15,319 nucleotides of DNA from Desulfobacterales bacterium (GCA_030066455.1 JASJBQ010000091.1:1-15319); one strand, 5' to 3'; numbered from the stretch's first letter, positions 6,028-13,492 are shown. Translations and numbers: made by a program. Notes: generated by a model from the letters alone, not told the origin.

Positions 6028-6851
6028 TGGACGATTTCAAGCTCAAGGAACTCATGCCCGACGAGCTTCGGCGTTACATGCAAGCCGAGGACGAACGCCG
6101 GTATCTTCTCGTGGATGTGCGCCAACCGGCCGAATACGCCGCCGTCCACATTCCCGGCGCCGTCCTGATGCCCCTTATGGAGGTGGAATCGCGCCTGTTC
6201 GAGCTGCCCGCCGACCGCGAGCTCGTCTTCTACTGCCGCACCGGCGCACGCTCCCAGATCGCCGCCATGCTGGCCGCCGAAGCAGAGCTTTCGGACAAGG
6301 CGGTCTACAACCTCGTGGGCGGGGTTCTGGCCTGGGATGGCCGTAAACTGAGCGATTTTCCCCGCATCCAGGTTTTTGATGCAAAGGCCGCGACCGGCGA
6401 CGTCCTGCATACCGCGATGAACCTGGAAAAAGGCGCCTGGCGCTATTATCGGCAGATTCTGGAAATGTGCGGGCAGGAGGACTTTGCACCCGTCATCCGG
6501 GAACTCTCCCAGGCCGAGGAGGGCCATGCCCGCATGATTTACGCCTTCTGGAAAAAAAACCAGGTCGACCCGCCGACCTTCGAAAACCTGTTTGACGCAC
6601 TGGAAGGCGAGATCCTGGAAAGCGGGGAACCGCTCGAGGCGGCGTTTCAACGCCTGACCGCCATAACCGCCGACCGCGGCCTTAACATCCTCGAACTGGC
6701 GCTGGAGATCGAATACCGGGCTTACGACCTCTATCGCAATGTCGCCGAGCGAACGTCCGCAGCCGACCGGCGCGATGCCTTGCTGGCGATTGCCCAGGCG
6801 GAAAAGAAGCACATGCGAATGATCGGCCGGGCGCTGGCCGCACGGAGCTGA
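6024..6851 (+). CDS. Rhodanese / ferritin-like (rubrerythrin-type) fusion protein
   Basis: This 275-residue protein joins two domains. Residues 10-115 are a rhodanese domain: LLVDVRQPAEYAAVHIPGA and the active-site loop CRTGARS with C71, which would carry a persulfide. Residues 120-275 are a ferritin-like four-helix domain: E135, E165-x-x-H168 (EEGH), E230 and E260-x-x-H263 (EKKH) are spaced like a rubrerythrin di-iron site. No rubredoxin domain is fused. Such fusions occur in anaerobes and suggest sulfane-sulfur handling linked to peroxide or oxygen defence; the actual reaction is not known. Start: ATG at 6024 overlapping the previous stop (ATGA); a second ATG follows directly at 6027. The small Cys-rich membrane protein upstream is a candidate partner. 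Confidence 0.9.
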   Translation: MMDDFKLKELMPDELRRYMQAEDERRYLLVDVRQPAEYAAVHIPGAVLMPLMEVESRLFELPADRELVFYCRTGARSQIAAMLAAEAELSDKAVYNLVGGVLAWDGRKLSDFPRIQVFDAKAATGDVLHTAMNLEKGAWRYYRQILEMCGQEDFAPVIRELSQAEEGHARMIYAFWKKNQVDPPTFENLFDALEGEILESGEPLEAAFQRLTAITADRGLNILELALEIEYRAYDLYRNVAERTSAADRRDALLAIAQAEKKHMRMIGRALAARS

Positions 6852-6978
6852 CGCCTGCCGGCGGATCACGGGCCATGATCGCGATCCGCGGCCGCCCCCG
6901 GGCCTCAGCCTGCCGGCCGACGCCTCCGGCCGCCGGCAAAACCGCTGGAAATGGAGCGATTGCCCAACGGGGGGTGCT

Positions 6979-8613
6979 GTGACGTCTTCCCGCCAAACCC
7001 GCCTGCAGACCGTCACCGCCTACCACGAACGCACCAAGCACCATTACCAGCGCATGGCGGCCTCGAGCGGATTCATGGACTGGGCCAACCAGCCCGCCCC
7101 GTTCCGGCGCTACACGGGGGCCGATGCAGTTCAATTGCCGTTGGCGGCGTCGGACCCGGAAGCGGATTACAGTGCCCTCTTTGGCACGCAGGCACTGCCC
7201 GCCATCCCGCCGACCAAGGATAGCCTGGCCGCTTTTCTGGAGCTTTCGCTCGGGCTTTCGGCCTGGAAGGCCATCGGCGACGACCGATGGGCCCTGCGGA
7301 TCAACCCCTCCAGCGGCAACCTGCACCCCACCGAGGCTTACCTGCTGACCGCACGGCTCGACGGCCTCGTGGACGGCCTTTACCACTACAACCCCGAAGC
7401 GCATGCCCTTGAACAGCGCCTGGCCCTGCCGCCCGATGCCGGTGAGATGCTGGCGGCCCATCTGGCAGGATCCGGCTTTCTGGTGGCCTTGAGCAGCGTC
7501 GTCTGGCGCGAGGCCTGGAAATACGGAGAGCGTGCCTTCCGCTACTGCCAGCACGACGTCGGCCACGCCCTGGCCGCGCTGGCCTTCGCCGCTCGCCTCC
7601 AGGGCTGGCGCATGCATGCTCTGGCCGGCGTGGATGAAGACGGGCTGGAAAGGCTCCTGGGTTTCGACCGCACGGCATGGCACCCCCTGGAAGAGGAAAC
7701 GCCCGAGCTCATTCTCGGGGTGACACCGTCGACGCCGGTCCGCATCCGGCCCTCGCTGCCCGTGGGCTTTATCGAAGCCGTCGCCGCCCAGCCAATTGTG
7801 GGACGCCCCAATCGATTGAGCCCGGAATGCCGATACTGGGACGTCATCCACGCCGTGACGACGTCCACCCGGCAGGCACCCGTCGGCGAGAATGCGGACC
7901 GCCTTTCGGCCTCCCCCCCCGGGCCCGAAGCCCCGCTGGGCATCGAGGCCGCCGCGGTCATCCGCCAGCGCCGCAGCGCCGTGGCCTTCGATGACCGCGG
8001 CCGGATGGACCGCGACACTTTCCTGCAGATGATCGCACGCACGCTTCCTGTCGCGGGCCGCCCGCCCTTCGATCTCGATTCCGACCGTCCGCGGATCAGC
8101 CTCCTGCTGTTCGTCCACCAGGTGGTCGGGCTCCCCCCCGGGATGTACATGTTCATTCGCCATGCGACGCACCGCGATGATCTGCGCACAAGCTGCGATG
8201 CCGGGCTTTCCTGGCAGGCCGCGGCGGACGGCCTTCCGCTCTATCTGCTCAGAGAGGGAGATTACCGCAAGACCGCCGCCGATCTGGCCTGTTGGCAGGA
8301 AATCGCCGGCGCCAGTGTGTTCTCCTTGGCCATGCTGGCGGAATTTCAGACCTCCCTCCGGGACGCCCCCTGGCGCTACCGGCGCCTCTTCTGGGAGGCC
8401 GGCCAGATCGGCCAGGTGCTCTACCTCGAGGCCGAAGCCCGCGGCTATCGCGGCACCGGCATCGGATGCTATTTCGACGATCCCGTGCACGACCTCGTCG
8501 GCATCGGGGATTACGACTGGCAGGATCTCTACCACTTCACCGTCGGGCTTCCCCTCGAAGACCGGCGTTTGCAGACCTTTCCCCCCTATGCCCATCTCCC
8601 CCGGCAACCATGA
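6979..8613 (+). CDS. SagB/ThcOx-type nitroreductase-family oxidoreductase
   Basis: This 544-residue protein contains two nitroreductase-like halves. The first (about 75-265) has RINPSSGNLHPTEAYLL and YGERAFRYCQHDVGHALAAL, the SagB-type signature for FMN binding. The second (about 315-535) starts IRQRRSAVAFDDRGRMDRDTF and ends with GIGCYFDDPVHDLVGI. SagB proteins use FMN to oxidise azolines to azoles in peptide natural products, but many long stand-alone members exist and have no proven substrate. No YcaO cyclodehydratase, precursor peptide or transporter lies nearby, so the azole role is not supported here. The start is GTG at 6979 with a G-rich stretch just upstream; no better start was found. 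A 127-bp GC-rich gap separates it from the rhodanese-ferritin gene. Confidence 0.87.
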   Translation: MTSSRQTRLQTVTAYHERTKHHYQRMAASSGFMDWANQPAPFRRYTGADAVQLPLAASDPEADYSALFGTQALPAIPPTKDSLAAFLELSLGLSAWKAIGDDRWALRINPSSGNLHPTEAYLLTARLDGLVDGLYHYNPEAHALEQRLALPPDAGEMLAAHLAGSGFLVALSSVVWREAWKYGERAFRYCQHDVGHALAALAFAARLQGWRMHALAGVDEDGLERLLGFDRTAWHPLEEETPELILGVTPSTPVRIRPSLPVGFIEAVAAQPIVGRPNRLSPECRYWDVIHAVTTSTRQAPVGENADRLSASPPGPEAPLGIEAAAVIRQRRSAVAFDDRGRMDRDTFLQMIARTLPVAGRPPFDLDSDRPRISLLLFVHQVVGLPPGMYMFIRHATHRDDLRTSCDAGLSWQAAADGLPLYLLREGDYRKTAADLACWQEIAGASVFSLAMLAEFQTSLRDAPWRYRRLFWEAGQIGQVLYLEAEARGYRGTGIGCYFDDPVHDLVGIGDYDWQDLYHFTVGLPLEDRRLQTFPPYAHLPRQP

Positions 8614-8675
8614 ATCCAAAGATTCGGCGTACGGCCTTTTTGATTGTATTCGCCGCCTGATTTGGTTATGACCCC

Positions 8676-9815
8676 GTGTCGATGCCCTCCCCGAAGAAAC
8701 CCCATACGGCCTGGCCGACGAGCGGGATGCAACCCACCCTGCGGCGTGATCTCCTGACCTGGTATAAGAGCCACCAACGCGATCTGCCCTGGCGCCGCAC
8801 CCGGGACCCTTACCGCATCTGGGTTTCGGAAGTGATGCTGCAGCAGACCCAGGTCGCTACGGTGATCCCCTTCTATCATCGCTTTGTGCAGCGTTTTCCC
8901 GACCTGGCGGCCCTGGCCCGGGCCGATATCCAAGCGGTTCTCAAACACTGGGAAGGGCTGGGCTACTACCGCCGGGCCCACCACCTGCACCGGGCCGCCC
9001 GCTTGCTGGTGGAATCCGGCGACGGGCGCGTGCCCGATCGGCACCAGGCCTTCAGGGCGCTGCCCGGCGTCGGCGACTATATTGCCAACGCCGTCATGAG
9101 CATCGCCTTCGACCGTCCCCGGGCCGTGGTGGACGGCAACGTCAAACGGGTGCTCGCCCGTCTGGGCGGTATCGCGGACCCTGTCAACCAGTCAGCCGTC
9201 CATCGCGTCTTCCAGCGGATGGCCGACCGTCTCCTGGACCGCGCTTGCCCGGGGACTTTCAACCAGGCGCTGATGGAACTGGGCGCCCTGGTGTGCACGC
9301 CGCGCCGGCCGAACTGCCCGGACTGCCCTTGGAAGCCTTCATGCTTCGCCTTTTTAAACGATGCCACCGACGAACTTCCCAAGCGTATCCGCAGGGCCCC
9401 GGTTCCCGAGCACGCCATGGCGGCCGGCGTCGTCTGTCACCGCGGCCGGGTGCTGGTGGTGCAACGCCCCTCCGAAGGCCTTCTCGCCGGTTTGTGGGAT
9501 TTCCCCGGCGGGCGGCGCCACCCGGGGGAAACCGGGCCTGCGGCCTGCCGGCGGCTGCTGTGGGAAGCCACCGGTCTCGAGGTGTCGGTCGCGCGCAAAC
9601 TGATCCGTGTGCGCCATGCCTACACCCATTTTAAGATCGAGCTGGATCTCTACCTGTGCCGCAAGGACAGCGGCCGCGTGCGTCTCGACGGGCCGCAGGC
9701 CTTCCGCTGGCTCCGGCCGACGGAGCTGGAGGTCTTGCCCTTTACCGGCGTTGGTAAAAAATCCATCGCACGACTGCCGCCTGAAAGTCTCTGCCGCGGC
9801 CAGCGCCGCGGGTAG
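8676..9815 (+). CDS. mutY: A/G-specific adenine DNA glycosylase MutY
   Basis: MutY removes adenine mispaired with 8-oxoguanine. Numbered from the GTG at 8676, E52 in VSEVMLQQTQV is the catalytic acid, LPGVGDYIANAV (129-140) is the helix-hairpin-helix, and D153 in VVDGNV is the catalytic Asp. C207, C214, C217 and C223 bind the [4Fe-4S] cluster with the exact C-x6-C-x2-C-x5-C spacing. The C-terminal Nudix-like domain (about 250-370) recognises 8-oxoguanine; its Nudix box is degenerate, as expected for a reader rather than a hydrolase. Total 379 residues. The start is uncertain: GTG 8676, ATG 8682 and ATG 8727 are all in frame without a strong ribosome site; 8727 would match E. coli MutY length best. 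Confidence 0.95.
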   Translation: MSMPSPKKPHTAWPTSGMQPTLRRDLLTWYKSHQRDLPWRRTRDPYRIWVSEVMLQQTQVATVIPFYHRFVQRFPDLAALARADIQAVLKHWEGLGYYRRAHHLHRAARLLVESGDGRVPDRHQAFRALPGVGDYIANAVMSIAFDRPRAVVDGNVKRVLARLGGIADPVNQSAVHRVFQRMADRLLDRACPGTFNQALMELGALVCTPRRPNCPDCPWKPSCFAFLNDATDELPKRIRRAPVPEHAMAAGVVCHRGRVLVVQRPSEGLLAGLWDFPGGRRHPGETGPAACRRLLWEATGLEVSVARKLIRVRHAYTHFKIELDLYLCRKDSGRVRLDGPQAFRWLRPTELEVLPFTGVGKKSIARLPPESLCRGQRRG

Positions 9816-9964
9816 ACCTGCAATCCGGGCGCCGGCCCAGCGGGACCAAAGCGCGTGCGGCTCTCGCTGTATTCATTTGAAAACGTTTGCGGGTTGTGAT
9901 ATGTGCCCACGGCCCTATGGCCGCCCGGCAGTAGGGACGACGATGATCAGGAAGGAACCGGCAC

Positions 9965-10252
9965 ATGCGCAAACAAAATAATGACGACGTGATTGTGGTC
10001 GGAGACCGGCCGGCCGGCCTGTTCGCCGCCTATTATCTGGCCGCGCATTCCGGCATGAAGGCGCTGCTCCTGGAACAGGGCCGGATGCCCGGCCAACGCC
10101 CCGGCCCCATCAGCAACAACCCGCAGAGCCTCAAATGCCAGCCCGGCAACATTCTGAACGGCATCGGCGGGGCCGGTCTGTTTTCGGACGGCAACATCGT
10201 TTCCGCCAGCGCCACCGGCCTGATTCCGGCCAAGGCCATTCTGGAGGGCTGA
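9965..10252 (+). pseudogene. Internally deleted FAD-dependent dehydrogenase relic
   Basis: The frame encodes 95 residues. The first 75 look like the start of a large FAD-dependent dehydrogenase of the COG2509 kind: DVIVVGDRPAGLFAAYYLA is a damaged GxGPAG dinucleotide-binding motif, and CQPGNILNGIGGAGLFSDG resembles the family's cysteine and glycine-rich block. The last 20 (NIVSASATGLIPAKAILEG) resemble instead the extreme C-terminus of the same family, where a GGI-S-A-A--G---A-AI pattern ends the FAD site. I infer an in-frame deletion of several hundred residues. It still has an AAGGA ribosome site before the ATG. A short expressed remnant is possible, but enzymatic activity is not. Family assignment is from motif memory. 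Confidence 0.65.
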
Positions 10253-10255
10253 GGC

Positions 10256-10657
10256 ATGTTCAACGATCCGGTGCTTATCGGCGGCGTCATCGCCGGTCTG
10301 GTCATGGGAAGTTTCGGCTACGTCCTCTTTCGCTACGCTTGGCGCCCGGTCCATCGGTATCGGCGCCTCAAGGGTCAAATCCGCGCCATCGTCGATCCCG
10401 AGCGGGAGAATGCATTGGACGCGGCCGCCCGCGACCGGCTGCGCCAGCTGGCGGTCGAACTGCAGGAACTGACCTCCGGCGAGTGGCCTCAATGGCTTCG
10501 TCTGTCGCTCGCAAGGCGGGGGGAGACGCCGGAAGAGACGGTGCGCCAGATCCAGAGCCTGGTCAATTGCCGGGATCGCGCGGCCCTGAAAAAAAGGGCC
10601 GCCGCCGTCTGGCGGTCGCTGGGGCTCGGCACCGATTCGGCTTGGCACCGCGATTGA
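10256..10657 (+). CDS. Small membrane protein of unknown function
   Basis: A 133-residue product. Residues 5-27 (PVLIGGVIAGLVMGSFGYVLF) form one glycine-rich membrane helix. The rest is a basic, helical-looking cytoplasmic region rich in Arg, with a possible coiled-coil section (ENALDAAARDRLRQLAVELQ, about 44-63). I do not recognise a family and see no catalytic motif. The ATG at 10256 has its own GGAGG 8 nt upstream, lying inside the end of the FAD relic, from which it is separated in frame by only the TGA and one codon. It may have been the second gene of a pair whose first member has collapsed. Confidence 0.75.
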   Translation: MFNDPVLIGGVIAGLVMGSFGYVLFRYAWRPVHRYRRLKGQIRAIVDPERENALDAAARDRLRQLAVELQELTSGEWPQWLRLSLARRGETPEETVRQIQSLVNCRDRAALKKRAAAVWRSLGLGTDSAWHRD

Positions 10658-10840
10658 ACCCTCCGCTATCCGGCCTGCCGGCGGAATGAAAGCTCATGGA
10701 TCAAATAATTTAATGCGGCGTCAAAAATTTTGCACATCCCGCCCCGAGCTTATTGGCCGCTCGAAGGGTTTAAAATCTACAAACACTTGTAATTATTATC
10801 TTTACATATATACCCAACTGAACGCAAATTTGAATCAACA

Positions 10841-10855
10841 TGGCACTTTTATTGC
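10841..10855 (+). promoter_or_regulatory. Sigma-54 (RpoN) promoter
   Basis: TGGCAC (10841-10846), five bases, then TTGC (10852-10855): the GG and GC doublets are 10 bp apart, as required, and the match to the sigma-54 consensus is essentially complete. It stands in an AT-rich non-coding stretch, oriented toward the YcbK-like gene. Transcription would start near 10867. No clear activator palindrome or IHF site could be recognised in the 150 bp upstream. Confidence 0.75.
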
Positions 10856-10902
10856 TTAATCTATGTGCGCGTCAGGAAAATCACTTTCCATGCGGCGCGC
10901 TA

Positions 10903-10930
10903 TTGACTTGCCGACACAAAAGAATAAGAT
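10903..10930 (+). promoter_or_regulatory. Possible second promoter close to the start codon
   Basis: TTGACT (10903-10908) and TAAGAT (10925-10930) are separated by 16 bp. The -35 matches five of six bases, the -10 four of six. Transcription would begin near 10937, immediately at the ATG chosen at 10938, giving a leaderless mRNA. It may serve together with the sigma-54 promoter upstream, or be a chance match. Confidence 0.35.
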
Positions 10931-10937
10931 GCCCACG

Positions 10938-11525
10938 ATGAACAAACGATCCGCAACCCTGCACCTGAACGATGCCGCCCCTGGACTCTCCCGGCGCCAG
11001 TTCTTTTACTTGGGGGCCGTCTTGACAGCCGGTCTGGCCCTTCCGCAACCATTGCGGGCGTCTCTGACGACTGACGCCGCCCGGGAGCGAAGGCTCGTCT
11101 TCTTCAATACGCACACCCGCGAGAAGCTGGACATCTGCTACGCCCAGGGGGCGAGCTACCGTCCCGAAGCGCTGAACGCCGTCAATACGATCCTGCGCGA
11201 CCACCGTACCAACGAAATCAGACCCATCGACCCGCGTCTGCTCGATTTTCTCTGCGACATCCGCTCGCAGGCGGGAGCCGATACCTGCCTGCACATCATT
11301 TCCGGATACCGCTCGCCCCGCACGAACCAGATGCTGCGCCAGCGCAGCCGCGGCGTGGCCCGCAAAAGCCTTCACATGACCGGCCATGCCGCCGACATCC
11401 GCATTCCGGGCCTTCCCCTCCGGCGGCTGCGGCAGATCGCCGTGAAACTTGGCCGCGGCGGGGTCGGCTACTACCCCCGCGCCGACTTCGTCCACGTGGA
11501 CATCGGCCGCGTGCGCACCTGGTAG
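10938..11525 (+). CDS. Tat-exported YcbK/DUF882 family murein peptidase-like protein
   Basis: A 195-residue protein of the YcbK (DUF882, peptidase M15A-like) family, whose E. coli member MepK cuts peptidoglycan cross-links in the periplasm. The N-terminus carries a twin-arginine signal: SRRQFFYLG (18-26) followed by a hydrophobic stretch to about residue 41. The zinc site is complete: H146 and D153 in SLHMTGHAADI, and H186-x-D188 in FVHVDIG; ISGYRSPRTN (121-130) is also conserved. Start: the frame is open back to an ATG at 10863, but that lies before the expected sigma-54 transcript start (about 10867). ATG 10938 leaves a normal 17-residue region before SRR; 10929 is also possible. It is transcribed alone, probably under RpoN control. 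Confidence 0.9.
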   Translation: MNKRSATLHLNDAAPGLSRRQFFYLGAVLTAGLALPQPLRASLTTDAARERRLVFFNTHTREKLDICYAQGASYRPEALNAVNTILRDHRTNEIRPIDPRLLDFLCDIRSQAGADTCLHIISGYRSPRTNQMLRQRSRGVARKSLHMTGHAADIRIPGLPLRRLRQIAVKLGRGGVGYYPRADFVHVDIGRVRTW

Positions 11526-11603
11526 CCGGACCGCCACTTCCCGCCCGCACACCACGCAGCCCCTTAGATAGCCCCGTACAGCCGTCCATCCAAATGAAAT
11601 GCC

Positions 11604-11631
11604 TTGACAATCCGCGGTGAGGAAACATAAA
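11604..11631 (+). promoter_or_regulatory. Sigma-70 promoter for the ahbB-like unit
   Basis: TTGACA (11604-11609) is a perfect -35 box, and CATAAA (11626-11631) a -10 box with four of six matches after a 16-bp spacer. The predicted transcript start (about 11638) falls at the ATG at 11639, and the nearest Shine-Dalgarno-like GAGGA (11619-11623) is 15 bases away, so the mRNA may be leaderless. Confidence 0.55.
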
Positions 11632-11638
11632 TCAGGCC

Positions 11639-12121
11639 ATGCTGAATGAAACCGAACAGAAAGTCATCGCCGCCATCCAGGGCGACATGCCGATCACGGC
11701 CCACCCCTACCGCGAGTTGGCCGCACGCGTTGGAATGACCGAAGCGGCGTTCATCGCCGTCCTTGAAGGGCTGCGCGATCGCGACATCATCCGACGCTTC
11801 GGGGCCACCCTGCGCCACCAGAAATCAGGCTACGCCGCCAACGCCATGGGCGCCTGGAAGGTGCCCGAGGAGCGCATCGAAGCCGTGGGCGCGCGCATGG
11901 CCGCCTGCCGCCAGATTTCCCACTGTTATCGTCGCAATCCCAACGCCGACTGGCCCTACAACCTCTACACCATGATCCATGCCGAATCACCTGAAGCCTG
12001 CCGGGAAATCGCCCGCGACATGGCCCGTGCCACCGGCGTCGCCGACTACACCCTTCTTTTCAGCCTGCGCGAATTGAAAAAAACCTCGATGACCTATTTT
12101 GCGCTCGACGACAACCTCTGA
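11639..12121 (+). CDS. ahbB: Siroheme decarboxylase subunit, AhbB-like (Lrp/AsnC fold)
   Basis: The 160-residue protein has an Lrp/AsnC-like winged helix (about 1-55) and an AsnC-type ligand domain, but its motifs are those of the AhbA/AhbB/NirDLGH group: IIRRFGATLRHQKSGYAANAM (50-70), ISHCYRRNP (93-101), DWPYNLYTMIHA (104-115) and SLRELKKTSMTYF (142-154). AhbA/AhbB decarboxylate siroheme to 12,18-didecarboxysiroheme in the alternative haem pathway of sulfate reducers. The RHQK and SHCY segments hold likely active-site Arg and His. It fits AhbB better than AhbA by memory of the motifs. Normally AhbA and AhbB work as a pair; no partner is in this window. The annotation AsnC regulator would be misleading. 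A B12-domain radical SAM gene follows after 12 bp. Confidence 0.85.
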   Translation: MLNETEQKVIAAIQGDMPITAHPYRELAARVGMTEAAFIAVLEGLRDRDIIRRFGATLRHQKSGYAANAMGAWKVPEERIEAVGARMAACRQISHCYRRNPNADWPYNLYTMIHAESPEACREIARDMARATGVADYTLLFSLRELKKTSMTYFALDDNL

Positions 12122-12133
12122 TGTCGCGCCGAT

Positions 12134-13474
12134 ATGAAGGCTGACGGCCCGCATATCCTTTTGGTCAATCCCTGGATTCACGATTTTGCCGCCTACGACG
12201 TCTGGGCGCAGCCCCTCGGACTGCTCCGGATCGCCGCCGCCCTGCGCCGCCACGGCTGCCGCGTGTCCTACATCGACTGTCTGGATCGCTTCCACCCGCG
12301 GGCCGCTCCCACGGATCCGCACGACCGGCACGGCCGCGGCCCCTATTTGAAAACCCCGCTGCCGGCCCCGGCCGGTCTCGAAGACGTGCCCCGCCGGTTT
12401 TCGCGCTACGGCATTCCGCCGTCGTGGTTCGATGACGATTTGAAGGCCCTGGACGCGCCGGATCTGATTCTGGTGACCTCGATCATGACTTACTGGTACC
12501 CGGGTGTCGCGGAAACGGTGGCGGCGCTCAAAACGATTTATCCGGCCGCCCCAATCGTCCTGGGCGGCATCTACGCCACCCTCTGCCGAGCCCACGCTGC
12601 GGTGGCCGTCGGCGCCGACGAGGTCGTGGCGGGGCCGGCCGGGACGGTGCTGTTCGACGTCGTCGCCCGCCATACGGGTAACCATCTGCCGAACGCATTC
12701 GATGGGGATGATCTGGATGCCTGGCCCTACCCGGCCCTCGATCTTCAGCACCGTATCGCCTATGCCCCCCTGCTGACATCGGTGGGCTGTCCTTTCCGGT
12801 GCGACTACTGCGCCTCCCATCGGCTGCAGCCCGTTCGGCGCCGGCGGGACCCGTTGGCGGTCGCCGCCGAAATCGAGCATTGGCACCAGCGCCACGGCGT
12901 CCGCGATTTTGTCTTCTATGACGATGCGTTCCTGGTCGATGCCGAAACGCATGCCCTGCCCCTGCTGGAGGCGCTGGCGCGCCGGCCCGCCGGGCTGCGC
13001 TTTCACACCCCCAACGCGCTCCACATCCGCCAAATCAGCCCCGAGGTGGCCGCACTGCTGTTCCGCGCCGGTTTTGAAACGGTGCGGCTCGGACTCGAAA
13101 CCGCGGTGGATGCCATCGAACACCGGATGGACCGCAAGGTCGGGATCCGCGATTTCGAAACCGCCGCAGGCCGCTTGCAAGCGGCTGGTTTCAGCGCCCG
13201 GCAAGTCGGCGCCTATCTCCTGGCGGGTCTTCCCGATCAGTGCCGTCAGGAACTGGAAAAATCGATCCGGGCGGTCCGGGCCATAGGCATTCGCCCGATT
13301 CTGGCTTACTATACCCCTATTCCCCACACGCCGCTCTGGAAACGGGCGGTGGCGGTGTCGCGCTACGATCTGGAAGCCGATCCGATCTTTACCAACAACG
13401 CCATCTTTCCCTGCCAGACCGAGGCGTTCTCGTGGGAGGCCCTGACCCAACTCAAGCAACTGACCCTGTCCTGA
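12134..13474 (+). CDS. B12-binding-domain radical SAM protein
   Basis: A 446-residue protein of the COG1032 type. Residues 5-180 resemble the cobalamin-binding domain: HILLVNPW, QPLGLLRIAAALRRHGCRVS, LILVTSIMTYWYPGV and PIVLGGIYATL. The DxHxxG cobalamin ligand motif is not evident, so B12 might bind base-on or not at all. The radical SAM domain follows with C219, C223 and C226 in GCPFRCDYCAS (CxxxCxxC, [4Fe-4S]). Members are often methyltransferases; the substrate here is unknown. It is not AhbC or AhbD, which lack a B12 domain and carry a SPASM-type C-terminus. Start ATG 12134 lies 12 bp after the ahbB-like stop without a clear ribosome site, suggesting coupled translation. pepA follows after 18 bp. 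Confidence 0.88.
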   Translation: MKADGPHILLVNPWIHDFAAYDVWAQPLGLLRIAAALRRHGCRVSYIDCLDRFHPRAAPTDPHDRHGRGPYLKTPLPAPAGLEDVPRRFSRYGIPPSWFDDDLKALDAPDLILVTSIMTYWYPGVAETVAALKTIYPAAPIVLGGIYATLCRAHAAVAVGADEVVAGPAGTVLFDVVARHTGNHLPNAFDGDDLDAWPYPALDLQHRIAYAPLLTSVGCPFRCDYCASHRLQPVRRRRDPLAVAAEIEHWHQRHGVRDFVFYDDAFLVDAETHALPLLEALARRPAGLRFHTPNALHIRQISPEVAALLFRAGFETVRLGLETAVDAIEHRMDRKVGIRDFETAAGRLQAAGFSARQVGAYLLAGLPDQCRQELEKSIRAVRAIGIRPILAYYTPIPHTPLWKRAVAVSRYDLEADPIFTNNAIFPCQTEAFSWEALTQLKQLTLS

Positions 13475-13492
13475 AAACGGAGGAGGACGACG

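Noticed and set aside
6682..8619. A 645-codon open frame on the minus strand opposite the SagB-type gene
   Set aside because: The plus-strand frame has clear family motifs over its full length; the minus frame has no recognisable domain and is a by-product of high GC content.
9877..9905. TTGAAA followed after 17 bp by TATGTG as a promoter for the FAD relic
   Set aside because: The -10 is poor and no independent support was found; the gene may be read through from mutY.
10250..10657. The TGA at 10250-10252 as a second selenocysteine codon joining the FAD relic in frame to the membrane-protein gene
   Set aside because: The downstream ATG at 10256 has its own GGAGG site, no cysteine-type motif surrounds the TGA, and the fused product would make no sense for either family.
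6853..10685. A 13-nt repeat GCCTGCCGGCGGA at 6853-6865 and 10673-10685, both just after stop codons
   Set aside because: The word is built from very common GC-rich triplets, and 11 of its bases also occur inside mutY; two copies are not evidence for a repeat element.
11639..12121. Interpretation as an ordinary Lrp/AsnC transcription regulator
   Set aside because: The RHQK, SHCY, DWPYNLYTM and ELKKTSM motifs are those of siroheme decarboxylase subunits, which share the AsnC fold but are enzymes.
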